Assembly: GCA_958352885.1 (NCBI GenBank) | Contig: CATWQI010000003.1 | Location: forward strand, 62,001-126,000 | Direction of reading: 5' to 3' | Origin: an uncultured Duncaniella sp. | GTDB taxonomy: Bacteria; Bacteroidota; Bacteroidia; Bacteroidales; Muribaculaceae | Length of the DNA stretch: 64,000 nucleotides | Shown here: positions 44,915 through 53,055 of the stretch, one piece after another | How positions within the stretch are numbered: position 1 is the stretch's first letter | Layout: every line of letters begins with the position of its first letter | The notes under the pieces: model-generated | Seen by the model: the letters and a program-made list of their open reading frames with translations, nothing else | Databases searched by the model: none | Told to the model about the DNA's origin: nothing | Translations under genes and position numbers: made by a program

Positions 44915-45820
44915 TTAGCTTAATGTTTCAATGGTCGCCCCCGTGGAGCTTACATTCAGTCTCACTGTTGACGAGCATACCATAGGTATGTTGTGCTCGA
45001 CATGCCCGATAGGGACATTGTAGGCTACAGGGTAGTCGTATCCGCTCACCATTGCCTCAATCATATCCTCCATTGTGGCATTGTCACGGTCAGCCACATA
45101 ATTGGTGAACCGTCCTACTATCAGGCCTCCGAGTTTCTCCAGTGTTCCGTTGAGACGTAGGGTGTACATTATGCGTTCCACCTTATATATAGGTTCCGAC
45201 ACATCCTCTATGAAAAGTATCGAGCCTGGTTTGAACACATCAAACGGGGTGCTGATGAGACCGGAGATGACAGCGAGGTTTCCGCCGTAAAGTACACCTT
45301 CGGCACTTCCATGGCGGTTCTTGCTGAATGGTCTGACGGTGATGGTCGGGGTCTCTCCTCTCAGCAATGCGAAAAGTCTCTGCGAGTCTTCGTCTCTGCC
45401 GTGTCGCTCGGCTATATGCTTAGCCATTGGAGCGTGGATTGACTTGATGCCGTGGGCTGACATGAGGGCGTGGAGAGCTGAGATGTCGCTATATCCTACT
45501 ATCCATTTAGGGTCATCGCGCAGGGGGAGCCTGTTGAGGCGATCGAGTAAATGCACTGCGCCGTAACCTCCACGGGAGCATATTATAGCTCTTGTGTCGG
45601 GGTCAGTGAGGGCGGCCTCGAGGTCGCTGTAACGCTCGTCGTCAGTACCGGCATACGTGCCGTGACGGTTGAATGTGTGTTCGCCTACGTAAGGAACCCA
45701 TCCTTCATCGGTAAGGACAGGAAGAGTCGTGTATACGAGCTGGGGCTTGATGATGCCGGCAGGCGAGACTATGGCTATTCGGTCGCCATGTTTCAGTGGC
45801 TGTGGTGTCAGTATTTCCAT
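44915..45820 (-). CDS. LD-carboxypeptidase (peptidase S66)
   Basis: A 301-residue cytoplasmic-type enzyme of the LdcA family that trims the terminal D-Ala from murein tetrapeptides during recycling. Seen: GDRIAIVSPAG at the start, CSRGGYGAVHLLDRL near residue 85, the VGYSDISAL segment holding the presumed nucleophile Ser near 110, and the LFIEDVSEPIYKVERI stretch with the acidic residue. It has no signal peptide. It starts 13 bases after the radical SAM gene stop. Confidence 0.92.
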   Translation of the reverse strand: MEILTPQPLKHGDRIAIVSPAGIIKPQLVYTTLPVLTDEGWVPYVGEHTFNRHGTYAGTDDERYSDLEAALTDPDTRAIICSRGGYGAVHLLDRLNRLPLRDDPKWIVGYSDISALHALMSAHGIKSIHAPMAKHIAERHGRDEDSQRLFALLRGETPTITVRPFSKNRHGSAEGVLYGGNLAVISGLISTPFDVFKPGSILFIEDVSEPIYKVERIMYTLRLNGTLEKLGGLIVGRFTNYVADRDNATMEDMIEAMVSGYDYPVAYNVPIGHVEHNIPMVCSSTVRLNVSSTGATIETLS

Positions 45821-45833
45821 TGTGTGTCTGGTG

Positions 45834-46613
45834 CTATGCCACCTGTACCGGAAGTCCGGTTTCGGCGACTATCTTGTCGGCTATCTTCTGCAGTTCTTCC
45901 TTGCTGACTTTTTCAAGTGTCTCAGCAGGAGTCTTGCGGTCTATGGAGTAAATCATCACCTCGCGCGGATTAATTCGCTTGTAAGCATCAATGAGGGCAT
46001 CGACCTCTACAGGTGTTGTGTTGTCGATTCTCACTCCGTCGTACTCGCCTCGCAGGAACATGGTCTGCACTATGCACTGCTTGCCGAATTTAGCTATATC
46101 CTCGATGGCAGTTTCGGATGTGAACGAGGGTCGGGTGGGGCGGTCGATAGCACGCATTGTAGGAGTGATGGCAGAGTCGAGTTTCAGGATATTGTTATCG
46201 ACCAACCTCAAGGCGTCCGTCACATCGGTATTTTCAAGTCGGGTAGAGTTGGAGAGCACGCTCACCATTGCGTTGGGATAGTAGTTGTCGCGTATACGCA
46301 GTGTGTCCTCGATGATACCTTTAAATTCGGGATGAAGCGTAGGCTCGCCGTTGCCGGAGAAGGTTATTACATCGAGCGGTTGCTCTGCGTCTTTCATATT
46401 CTTAAGTCTGGTCTCCAGCAGGCGCGCCACACGTTCGCGTGGAGGGAAGCCTGTGGTGCCTGGTCCCTGGGCATTGAATCCCGCCTCGCAATACAGGCAA
46501 TCGAATGTGCATATCTTGCCGTCGTCGGGAGTCAGGTTGATTCCCAATGACACGCCGAGTCTTCGTGAGTGAATCGGTCCGAAAATAGTGGAATGGAATA
46601 ATACAGTCTGCAT
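45834..46613 (-). CDS. Radical SAM protein
   Basis: A 259-residue single-domain radical SAM enzyme. The [4Fe-4S] ligands are in CTFDCLYC (CxxxCxxC, around residue 37); GNGEPTLHPEF supplies the SAM-binding glycine motif. No extra cluster domain is present. Related proteins are often labelled Fe-S oxidoreductase, and the reaction is not known. The -7 promoter element lies only about five bases upstream of the ATG, so the transcript would be nearly leaderless. It is the first gene of an operon with the LD-carboxypeptidase and the beta-helix protein. Confidence 0.9.
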   Translation of the reverse strand: MQTVLFHSTIFGPIHSRRLGVSLGINLTPDDGKICTFDCLYCEAGFNAQGPGTTGFPPRERVARLLETRLKNMKDAEQPLDVITFSGNGEPTLHPEFKGIIEDTLRIRDNYYPNAMVSVLSNSTRLENTDVTDALRLVDNNILKLDSAITPTMRAIDRPTRPSFTSETAIEDIAKFGKQCIVQTMFLRGEYDGVRIDNTTPVEVDALIDAYKRINPREVMIYSIDRKTPAETLEKVSKEELQKIADKIVAETGLPVQVA

Positions 46614-46617
46614 ACCG

Positions 46618-46625
46618 CAAAGTTA
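46618..46625 (-). promoter_or_regulatory. -7 element abutting the radical SAM start codon
   Basis: TAACTTTG on the minus strand ends four bases before the ATG (46613-46611). The predicted start of transcription falls on or next to the A of the start codon. Confidence 0.5.
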
Positions 46626-46767
46626 CAATTTTTATACCGACACGGAGGGCGTGTTTAACTTTTATTATTACAAGCTGTCTAATTATTATAGGTGGAGGAA
46701 TACTCTTAATGGAAGATTGGCATATTTTATTTGGGGTGAAATACTTGTTTTTTGCAAGAAAAATCAC

Positions 46768-46775
46768 CAAATTTG
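46768..46775 (+). promoter_or_regulatory. -7 element of the DUF4254 gene
   Basis: CAAATTTG (one mismatch) with a TTG 20 bases upstream at 46745-46747; the ATG is at 46807. Confidence 0.4.
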
Positions 46776-46806
46776 CATATAGGTAACTAACTAATAAACT
46801 TTGACC

Positions 46807-47409
46807 ATGAATTTCGCAAAAGACTCCTTTAAGATTTTCCGCGACACCACAGCGCTCTATCATGTGACCGATGATGTTGATGCCAAAGTTGCGAACCCAT
46901 ATCCCGAGGGCACTATTGAAGCCACACTCTTTGCAAAGAATTGGATAGATGCAGTGCAGTGGCATCTGGAAGATATAATCCGTGACCCAAATATCGACCC
47001 GGTAGCGGCGCTTGCGCTTAAGCGACGCATTGATAAGTCCAATCAGGACCGGACTGACATGGTGGAGGAAATCGACACCTACTTCCGTGAGAAATATAAA
47101 GAGGTGAACCCGCTACCCGAGGCGACAATCAATACCGAGTCTCCGGCATGGGCCATTGACCGTCTTTCGATTCTTGCCCTCAAGATATATCACATGTCCG
47201 ACGAAGTGGCTCGTACCGATGCGTCCCCCGAACATATCGAGAAGTGCCGGGCGAAGCTTGACATCCTCCTGCAGCAGGAAGAAGACTTGACAACTGCTAT
47301 TGACCAGCTGCTCGATGACATTGCTGCCGGCAAGAAGTACATGAAAGTGTACCGCCAGATGAAAATGTATAATGACCCCTCAACAAATCCGGTACTATAT
47401 AAAAAGTAG
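46807..47409 (+). CDS. DUF4254-family protein
   Basis: A 200-residue soluble helical protein read from the ATG at 46807 rather than a TTG six bases earlier. The conserved segment RRIDKSNQDRTDMVEEID (around residue 78) and the EGTIEATLFAKNWIDAVQWHLEDIIRDP region match DUF4254, a Bacteroidota family of unknown function often found near lipopolysaccharide heptosyltransferase genes. No such neighbour is present here. It has its own promoter. Confidence 0.85.
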   Translation: MNFAKDSFKIFRDTTALYHVTDDVDAKVANPYPEGTIEATLFAKNWIDAVQWHLEDIIRDPNIDPVAALALKRRIDKSNQDRTDMVEEIDTYFREKYKEVNPLPEATINTESPAWAIDRLSILALKIYHMSDEVARTDASPEHIEKCRAKLDILLQQEEDLTTAIDQLLDDIAAGKKYMKVYRQMKMYNDPSTNPVLYKK

Positions 47410-47531
47410 CGATAGGGTAGGGGAGAGCAAGCCGTTTTTGAGCCACAAAATCACGCCCATCTCTCCGAATCCGGGCAAATATTCAATTCTCAGAGGGCTA
47501 AGTTGAGTGTAAATATTTGTAAAATAGATTG

Positions 47532-47567
47532 TTAGACCGATTTTCGTTGTTTCGGAAATCGGTCTAA
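47532..47567. repeat. 12-bp inverted repeat before the ybeY promoter
   Basis: Perfect arms TTAGACCGATTT and AAATCGGTCTAA with a 12-base loop. There is no T run on the plus strand; it ends ten bases before the -33 element of ybeY. It may end the DUF4254 transcript or be a protein-binding site. Confidence 0.6.
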
Positions 47568-47576
47568 ATAAATTAA

Positions 47577-47608
47577 TTTGACCGAAAATGAAAAAATAGC
47601 TATCTTTG
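47577..47608 (+). promoter_or_regulatory. Promoter of ybeY
   Basis: TTTG at 47577-47580, a 20-base spacer, TATCTTTG at 47601-47608: a perfect Bacteroidota promoter 41 bases before the ATG. Confidence 0.8.
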
Positions 47609-47649
47609 TGTCACGATAGTTTCGCAACTGAGTAAAAAAATCATACAGA

Positions 47650-48081
47650 ATGAACAAGATAGAATGGACTACTGACGGAGGCACCCTTATGCCGGAGATT
47701 GACACGGCTCTGCTCGACGAGTGGATTGCCGGGGTGGCATCCTCCCACTCAAGGATAGTTGGTCCGCTTGTCTATATATTCTGTGACGATGAAAAGATAA
47801 TCGAGGTCAACCGTAAGTTTCTAAATCACGACTATTACACAGATATCATTACCTTCGACTATTCGCGTGGTCGTATGATTTCAGGCGATATGTTTATCTC
47901 GCTTGACACTGTGCGCACTAATGCTGAGATGGTGGGTGCCACATATTCTCGTGAGCTTCATCGGGTAATAATCCACGGAGTTCTTCATCTCTGTGGCATA
48001 AACGATAAAGGTCCCGGTGAACGTGAAATAATGGAAAATTTTGAAAATCAAGCTCTTGCTATGCTTGATGAGATGCGTTGA
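47650..48081 (+). CDS. ybeY: rRNA maturation factor YbeY
   Basis: A 143-residue metalloendoribonuclease involved in 16S rRNA 3'-end maturation. The catalytic Arg region and the motif HGVLHLCGIND are visible. Zinc ligands His109 and His113 are present; the third His of the usual H-x3-H-x5-H motif is replaced by Asp119, which I believe is common in this phylum. The order ybeY-mnmG is also typical of Bacteroidota. mnmG starts 49 bases later. Confidence 0.93.
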   Translation: MNKIEWTTDGGTLMPEIDTALLDEWIAGVASSHSRIVGPLVYIFCDDEKIIEVNRKFLNHDYYTDIITFDYSRGRMISGDMFISLDTVRTNAEMVGATYSRELHRVIIHGVLHLCGINDKGPGEREIMENFENQALAMLDEMR

Positions 48082-48130
48082 CCGCTAACCACCCCCTGTA
48101 TAAAGACAATCCATATATAATTCATAGATT

Positions 48131-50011
48131 ATGAATTTCGACTATGACGTGATAGTGATAGGAGCCGGTCACGCCGGTTGTGAGGCTGCCCATGCGTCAG
48201 CCAAACTCGGTGCGTCCACGCTGCTGATCACTATTGATATGAACAAGATAGCCCAGATGAGCTGCAACCCGGCAGTCGGAGGTATCGCCAAAGGGCAGAT
48301 AGTCCGGGAAATAGATGCGCTGGGTGGCATGATGGGTATAATAACAGACGAATCGGCGATACAATTCCGTATGCTCAATCGCTCCAAAGGTCCTGCCATG
48401 TGGAGCCCTCGCTCTCAGAGTGACCGTATGGAATTTTCACGCCTGTGGCGCCAGACTCTTGAGAATACCAGAAACCTGCATATATGGCAGGATTCGGTCA
48501 ATGAGCTCCTTATAGAGGATGGCAGGGTCACCGGTGTGAAAAGTTGCCTTGGTGTCACCTTCACCGCAAAGGCAGTGGTGCTCACTGCCGGCACGTTCCT
48601 GAACGGTCTGATGCACATAGGACCTGTGAAGCATCAAGGGGGGAGAGTGGCAGAACCGTCATCTCATGGCATTACCGAGCAGCTGATTTCGCTCGGATTC
48701 AAGGCCGACCGTATGAAGACCGGCACTCCGGTGCGTATTGATGGGCGTTCGGTGGACTGGAGTCTCACGAATCTGCAGGAAGGGGACGATGATTTCCATA
48801 AGTTCTCCTATCTTCACAGTGTGCGGCGCAGGCTGCGTCAACGTCCGTGCCATACAGTATATACAAGTGAGGAAACTCACCGTATACTCCGTGAGGGACT
48901 TCCCGAGTCGCCGCTTTACAACGGGCAGATTCAGAGCATAGGTCCGCGGTATTGTCCGAGCATTGAGACCAAAATAGTTACTTTTGCCGACAAGAACGAG
49001 CATCAGTTGTTTCTTGAACCGGAGGGTGAGACTACCACTGAGTATTATGTGAACGGCTTCTCCTCTTCGCTCCCAATCGGTATCCAGATAAGTGCGCTGG
49101 AGACTATCCCGGCTCTCAGAAATGTGCATATTTTCCGCCCCGGATACGCTATAGAGTATGATTTCTTTGATCCTACTCAGCTTTATCATTCGCTGGAGAC
49201 AAAGAGTGTGAGCGGACTCTATTTTGCCGGTCAGGTAAACGGTACCACCGGCTATGAGGAGGCAGCCGGACAGGGGTTGATAGCCGGTATCAATGCAGCA
49301 CGCAAGGTGATGGGGAAGGAACCTTTTACACTTTCGCGTGACGAGGCATATATAGGAGTGCTGATTGACGACCTTGTGACCAAAGGTGTGGATGAGCCAT
49401 ACCGCATGTTCACATCCCGTGCCGAGTACCGTATACTTCTCCGTCAGGATGATGCCGATATGCGTCTTACACCGAAAGGCCATGAGATTGGGCTTGCGTC
49501 TGATTTCCGCTATGAACAGATGGAATCGAAGCGTGCCCAGCGTGACGGACTTATGGATTTCTGCCGAGAGTTTTCGGTCAAGGCTTCCATAATCAATCCT
49601 TATCTGGAGGAGCTTGGAGAGCAACCGTTGAAGCAGGGGGTCAAACTGTATGACCTTGTGCTCCGTCCCGGGCTTACCATAGATATTTTGTCCAAGGGTA
49701 TACAATCATTGGCGGATTACATAGAGTCAAACATTGAATCTGCACGGCGTGAGGAGATAGTGGAGGCTGCCGAGATTCTGATGAAGTACCAGGGCTACAT
49801 CCAGCGTGAGCAACTCATCGCAGATAAACTTCGCCGTCTTGAAAATGTCAAACTCCGGGGAAAGATAGATTACTCTGCGGTCAATTCCATATCTACCGAG
49901 GCAAGGCAAAAACTCATGAAGATTGATCCGGAGACAGTGGCGCAAGCGTCGCGAATCCCGGGCATATCTCCGGCAGATATAAACATTCTCCTGCTGCTCT
50001 TAGGCAGGTGA
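48131..50011 (+). CDS. mnmG: tRNA uridine-5-carboxymethylaminomethyl enzyme MnmG (GidA)
   Basis: A 626-residue FAD protein that, with MnmE, modifies U34 in tRNAs. Seen: the Rossmann motif VIGAGHAGCEAA at residue 7, the conserved MSCNPAVGGIAKGQIVREIDALGG with its catalytic Cys, YCPSIETKI, GQVNGTTGYEEAAGQG near 370, and the C-terminal MnmE-binding region. Normal length. mnmG is a classical origin-proximal gene; a parS-type site follows four bases after its stop region. Confidence 0.98.
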   Translation: MNFDYDVIVIGAGHAGCEAAHASAKLGASTLLITIDMNKIAQMSCNPAVGGIAKGQIVREIDALGGMMGIITDESAIQFRMLNRSKGPAMWSPRSQSDRMEFSRLWRQTLENTRNLHIWQDSVNELLIEDGRVTGVKSCLGVTFTAKAVVLTAGTFLNGLMHIGPVKHQGGRVAEPSSHGITEQLISLGFKADRMKTGTPVRIDGRSVDWSLTNLQEGDDDFHKFSYLHSVRRRLRQRPCHTVYTSEETHRILREGLPESPLYNGQIQSIGPRYCPSIETKIVTFADKNEHQLFLEPEGETTTEYYVNGFSSSLPIGIQISALETIPALRNVHIFRPGYAIEYDFFDPTQLYHSLETKSVSGLYFAGQVNGTTGYEEAAGQGLIAGINAARKVMGKEPFTLSRDEAYIGVLIDDLVTKGVDEPYRMFTSRAEYRILLRQDDADMRLTPKGHEIGLASDFRYEQMESKRAQRDGLMDFCREFSVKASIINPYLEELGEQPLKQGVKLYDLVLRPGLTIDILSKGIQSLADYIESNIESARREEIVEAAEILMKYQGYIQREQLIADKLRRLENVKLRGKIDYSAVNSISTEARQKLMKIDPETVAQASRIPGISPADINILLLLLGR

Positions 50012-50015
50012 AAAT

Positions 50016-50035
50016 ATTGTTCCACGTGGAACAAT
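50016..50035. promoter_or_regulatory. parS: parS-type ParB-binding site
   Basis: A perfect 20-base palindrome, ATTGTTCCACGTGGAACAAT; its 16-base core TGTTCCACGTGGAACA matches the widely conserved parS consensus exactly. Chromosomal parS sites cluster around the origin and are bound by ParB for chromosome segregation. No parA or parB gene is in the window. Confidence 0.85.
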
Positions 50036-50037
50036 TC

Positions 50038-50061
50038 GGCATTTCAGATAGCTGAAATGCC
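50038..50061 (+). terminator. Hairpin after mnmG
   Basis: Perfect ten-base arms GGCATTTCAG and CTGAAATGCC with a four-base loop, two bases after the parS palindrome. Followed by a pyrimidine-rich stretch, not a pure T run. Confidence 0.6.
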
Positions 50062-50109
50062 ATTCTCTCTTCCGAAAACATAGTGAAACATATAATAATT
50101 TAAGATATC

Positions 50110-50628
50110 ATGGAATATTTAAAATCTCACATTCGTGACGTGTATGACTTCCCTCAGAAGGGTGTCATCTTTAGGGATATCACCACTCTTTTCAAGGATC
50201 CCCGTGGGTTGCATATAGTAGGTTGGGATCTATCTCAACTTTATCGTGATAAAGGCGTTACTAAAGTAGTAGGTATCGAGTCCCGCGGTTTCATTGGAGG
50301 CGCGATTCTTGCATTTGAGCTTGGCGCCGGATTTGTACCTGTGCGTAAGCCCGGCAAACTTCCTGCCGACACCATTCAGGCTTCATACGACAAGGAGTAT
50401 GGCAAGGATGTGATAGAGATTCACCGTGACGCTATCGGTCCGGATGATATCGTGGTGCTCCATGATGATGTGCTTGCGACAGGAGGTACCATGGCTGCGG
50501 CTTATAACCTGGTGAAATCTATGAATCCGAAAAAGATTTACATAAATTTCTTAATCGAGCTGACTTCGCTCAACGGACGTGCGAATCTTCCCGCTGATGC
50601 CGAAGTCACATCGCTGATTTCGTATTAA
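50110..50628 (+). CDS. apt: Adenine phosphoribosyltransferase
   Basis: A 172-residue purine salvage enzyme converting adenine and PRPP to AMP. Seen: DFPQKGVIFRDITTLFKDP at the start, VVGIESRGFIGGAILA, and the PRPP-binding loop VVLHDDVLATGGTMAAA near residue 120. Standard length. It lies 27 bases before uvrC on the same strand. Confidence 0.97.
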   Translation: MEYLKSHIRDVYDFPQKGVIFRDITTLFKDPRGLHIVGWDLSQLYRDKGVTKVVGIESRGFIGGAILAFELGAGFVPVRKPGKLPADTIQASYDKEYGKDVIEIHRDAIGPDDIVVLHDDVLATGGTMAAAYNLVKSMNPKKIYINFLIELTSLNGRANLPADAEVTSLISY

Positions 50629-50655
50629 TAGTCTCTAAATCCCGATTGTCTCCCC

Positions 50656-52482
50656 ATGGCGATGCATAAAAAATCTGCCGAACTGAGGGAAAAAATCTCA
50701 ATACTTCCCGATACCCCCGGAGTCTATATGTACTATGACTCCGAGGGTACGGTGATTTATGTAGGCAAGGCAAAGAATCTCAAAAGACGTGTATCGTCTT
50801 ATTTTAACCGCACCCACGATTCCCTGCGTACCAATCTGCTTGTGCGCGCTATCGTGGATATGAGTTATATCGTGGTTCCGACGGAGCAGGATGCTCTAAA
50901 TCTCGAGGCATCCATGATTAAGGAGTATCAGCCTCGTTACAATGTGCTCCTTAAGGATGACAAGTCCTATCCCTGGATAGTTGTTACCAACGAGCCATAT
51001 CCACGGGTTTTCATGACTCGACAACGCATCAAAGACGGGTCGAAATATTACGGTCCTTATACCGACGCTGCTTCTGCGAGGACGACACTGGAACTTATCA
51101 AGCGTCTTTACCCGGTGCGTTCTTGCCGGCATCTCATCACTCCGGAATATATAAGCAGGGGCAAGGGGCGCCTGTGTCTTGACTATCATCTCCACAGATG
51201 CAAGGGTTGTTGTCTCGGTCTGATTTCAACTGAGGATTACGGTAAGGATATCGACCGCATCCGGGCAATACTTCGTGGCGATACCGGCGAACTTCTCCAG
51301 TACCTGCGTGACGGCATGGAGAGTCTTGCCATGGAACTCAAATTCGAAGAGGCTCAGGAGCTCAAGGAGGAGTATGACATGATAAAGCGATATCAGGCAA
51401 AGAGCGTGATAGTGTCGCAGACCATCGAGGCTCTCGACGTGTTTGGAATCGACGACGAGGACACCGATGTCTACATCAATTATATGCATGTGCGCCGCGG
51501 TGCTGTGGTGAAGTCTGTGACGCTTGAGTACAAGCGCCGTCTGGAGGAGACGCAGTCACAACTGCTGGCTTATGCCATGACCGAAATATCCGAGTCGTTT
51601 GGCGTGAAATTCGACGAGGTTGTGGTGTCGGAGCTGCCCGATGTAGAGATGCCTCAAGTCAGATTCACCATACCGCAGAGGGGTGACAAGGCAAAGCTTC
51701 TCGAGGTGTCGCAGAAGAATGCCCGGCAGCACCGTGTGGATAAAATCAAGACTATGGAGAAGCGAAATCCCGAGACGAGAACCGACCGTATACTCCGGCG
51801 TATCCAGTCTGATTTCCATCTGAGCGAGCTGCCTGTGCATATAGAATGTTTTGACAACTCGAACATACAGGGTACTAATCCTGTGGCATCATGTGTTGTA
51901 TTCAAGGATGCAAAGCCGAGCAAAAAGGACTATCGGCATTTCAATATAAAGACCGTAGTCGGACCGGATGATTTCGCATCGATGAAAGAGGTGCTTACAC
52001 GCCGCTACACACGTCTTGTGTCAGAGGGCAAGGAGCTGCCCCAGCTCATAGTTGTGGATGGCGGCAAAGGGCAGCTGTCGGCTGCCGTGGAGGCTCTCGA
52101 CGATATGGGACTGCGTGGTGTGATAGCTGTGGTCGGCATAGCGAAGAGACTTGAGGAAATATACTTCCCCGGCGACAGCATACCGCTTTATATAGACAAA
52201 AACAGCGAGACGCTGCGTGTGGTCCAGCATCTGCGTGACGAGGCCCACCGTTTCGGTATAACCCACCATCGCAACCGTCGCAGTAAGAGCCAGGCAGTGT
52301 CCGAACTTGATTCAATAAAGGGTGTCGGTGAGAAGACCCGTACCGCTCTGCTGTCTCATTTCAAGAGTGTGAAGCGTCTGCGTGAAGCAGATGTCGACAC
52401 TATAGCAGATGTAATCGGTCCGGCAAAAGCTTCGGTAGTATATGGAGCCCTCCATGCCGGCGAGGAGTCTGTGGAGTCCTGA
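50656..52482 (+). CDS. uvrC: Excinuclease ABC subunit C
   Basis: A 608-residue nucleotide-excision-repair nuclease. Domain order: GIY-YIG nuclease (about 15-95, GVYMYYDSEGTVIYVGKAKNLKRRV), a Cys-rich segment (LDYHLHRCKGCCLG), UVR motif (about 210-245, MELKFEEAQELKEEYDMI), RNase H-like 5' nuclease (about 390-540, IECFDNSNIQGTNPVASCVVF and VVDGGKGQL) and helix-hairpin-helix repeats at the end. It makes both incisions around a lesion marked by UvrAB. Confidence 0.98.
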   Translation: MAMHKKSAELREKISILPDTPGVYMYYDSEGTVIYVGKAKNLKRRVSSYFNRTHDSLRTNLLVRAIVDMSYIVVPTEQDALNLEASMIKEYQPRYNVLLKDDKSYPWIVVTNEPYPRVFMTRQRIKDGSKYYGPYTDAASARTTLELIKRLYPVRSCRHLITPEYISRGKGRLCLDYHLHRCKGCCLGLISTEDYGKDIDRIRAILRGDTGELLQYLRDGMESLAMELKFEEAQELKEEYDMIKRYQAKSVIVSQTIEALDVFGIDDEDTDVYINYMHVRRGAVVKSVTLEYKRRLEETQSQLLAYAMTEISESFGVKFDEVVVSELPDVEMPQVRFTIPQRGDKAKLLEVSQKNARQHRVDKIKTMEKRNPETRTDRILRRIQSDFHLSELPVHIECFDNSNIQGTNPVASCVVFKDAKPSKKDYRHFNIKTVVGPDDFASMKEVLTRRYTRLVSEGKELPQLIVVDGGKGQLSAAVEALDDMGLRGVIAVVGIAKRLEEIYFPGDSIPLYIDKNSETLRVVQHLRDEAHRFGITHHRNRRSKSQAVSELDSIKGVGEKTRTALLSHFKSVKRLREADVDTIADVIGPAKASVVYGALHAGEESVES

Positions 52483-52536
52483 AAAATCCCGGTAACAGAT
52501 TTACGATATCGCACTCATACGCATGTGTCAGCGGAG

Positions 52537-52544
52537 TATCTTTG
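52537..52544 (+). promoter_or_regulatory. -7 element of the holin-like gene
   Basis: TATCTTTG 41 bases before the ATG at 52585, indicating separate transcription from uvrC. Confidence 0.5.
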
Positions 52545-52584
52545 CGGTGATATTTATATTCCCGTAATTTAATCAGATGCCAGA

Positions 52585-53001
52585 ATGACACACTGTATTT
52601 TCACATCCGCCGCCCCGTTTCTCCTGCTCGTATGCCTGGAGTATCTGGGCGTTTTTATTGCCGTCATCGCCGACCTTGTGAGCGGCGTGTGCAAGTCGCT
52701 TTCGTCAGGAAACCGATGTACTTCCTGGGGGCTCCGCCGTACTGTCGATAAGCTTGCCCGTTATTATCTTGCTCTGTTCTCCCTTTCGTTGATTGACGGA
52801 ATGTATGTTCTCGCTGCGATAGCTCTTGCCGAAAGTGGTTTCTCATCGCTTCCTGCATTTCCATTTCTCTCCACTTTCGGCTCCATAGGACTTGCGCTTA
52901 TTGAGGTGAAAAGCATCCTTGAGCGCAGTGATGACAAGGGGGATTTGTCGCTTGCTGCTTCCTTGCTCAAGGATTTGTTGTCACGTCTGCCCCGAAAGTG
53001 A
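52585..53001 (+). CDS. Orphan phage-holin-family membrane protein
   Basis: A 138-residue membrane protein with three or four hydrophobic helices (about 8-33, 58-82, 92-110). The ADLVSGVCKSLSSGNRCTSWGLRRTVDK stretch between helices one and two (a basic, Ser/Gly-rich loop after an Asp-Leu) is the pattern of toxin-secretion/phage-lysis holins. No endolysin or other phage gene is nearby. It has its own promoter element and may be a domesticated holin used for envelope functions. Confidence 0.7.
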   Translation: MTHCIFTSAAPFLLLVCLEYLGVFIAVIADLVSGVCKSLSSGNRCTSWGLRRTVDKLARYYLALFSLSLIDGMYVLAAIALAESGFSSLPAFPFLSTFGSIGLALIEVKSILERSDDKGDLSLAASLLKDLLSRLPRK

Positions 53002-53021
53002 AAAGTCACGGAAATTTTCAT

Positions 53022-53029
53022 TAAATTTG
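53022..53029 (+). promoter_or_regulatory. -7 element of the aminotransferase gene
   Basis: TAAATTTG 26 bases before the ATG at 53056. Confidence 0.5.
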
Positions 53030-53055
53030 CCGTACGAACCAATCTTGAGAATCCA

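Noticed and set aside
45729..46550. 273-codon open frame antisense to the radical SAM and LD-carboxypeptidase genes
   Set aside because: It overlaps two genes with clear conserved motifs on the other strand and shows no domain.
48659..49705. 348-codon open frame antisense to mnmG
   Set aside because: It lies wholly inside the conserved mnmG gene; its composition is that of a reverse-complement shadow and it has no family features.
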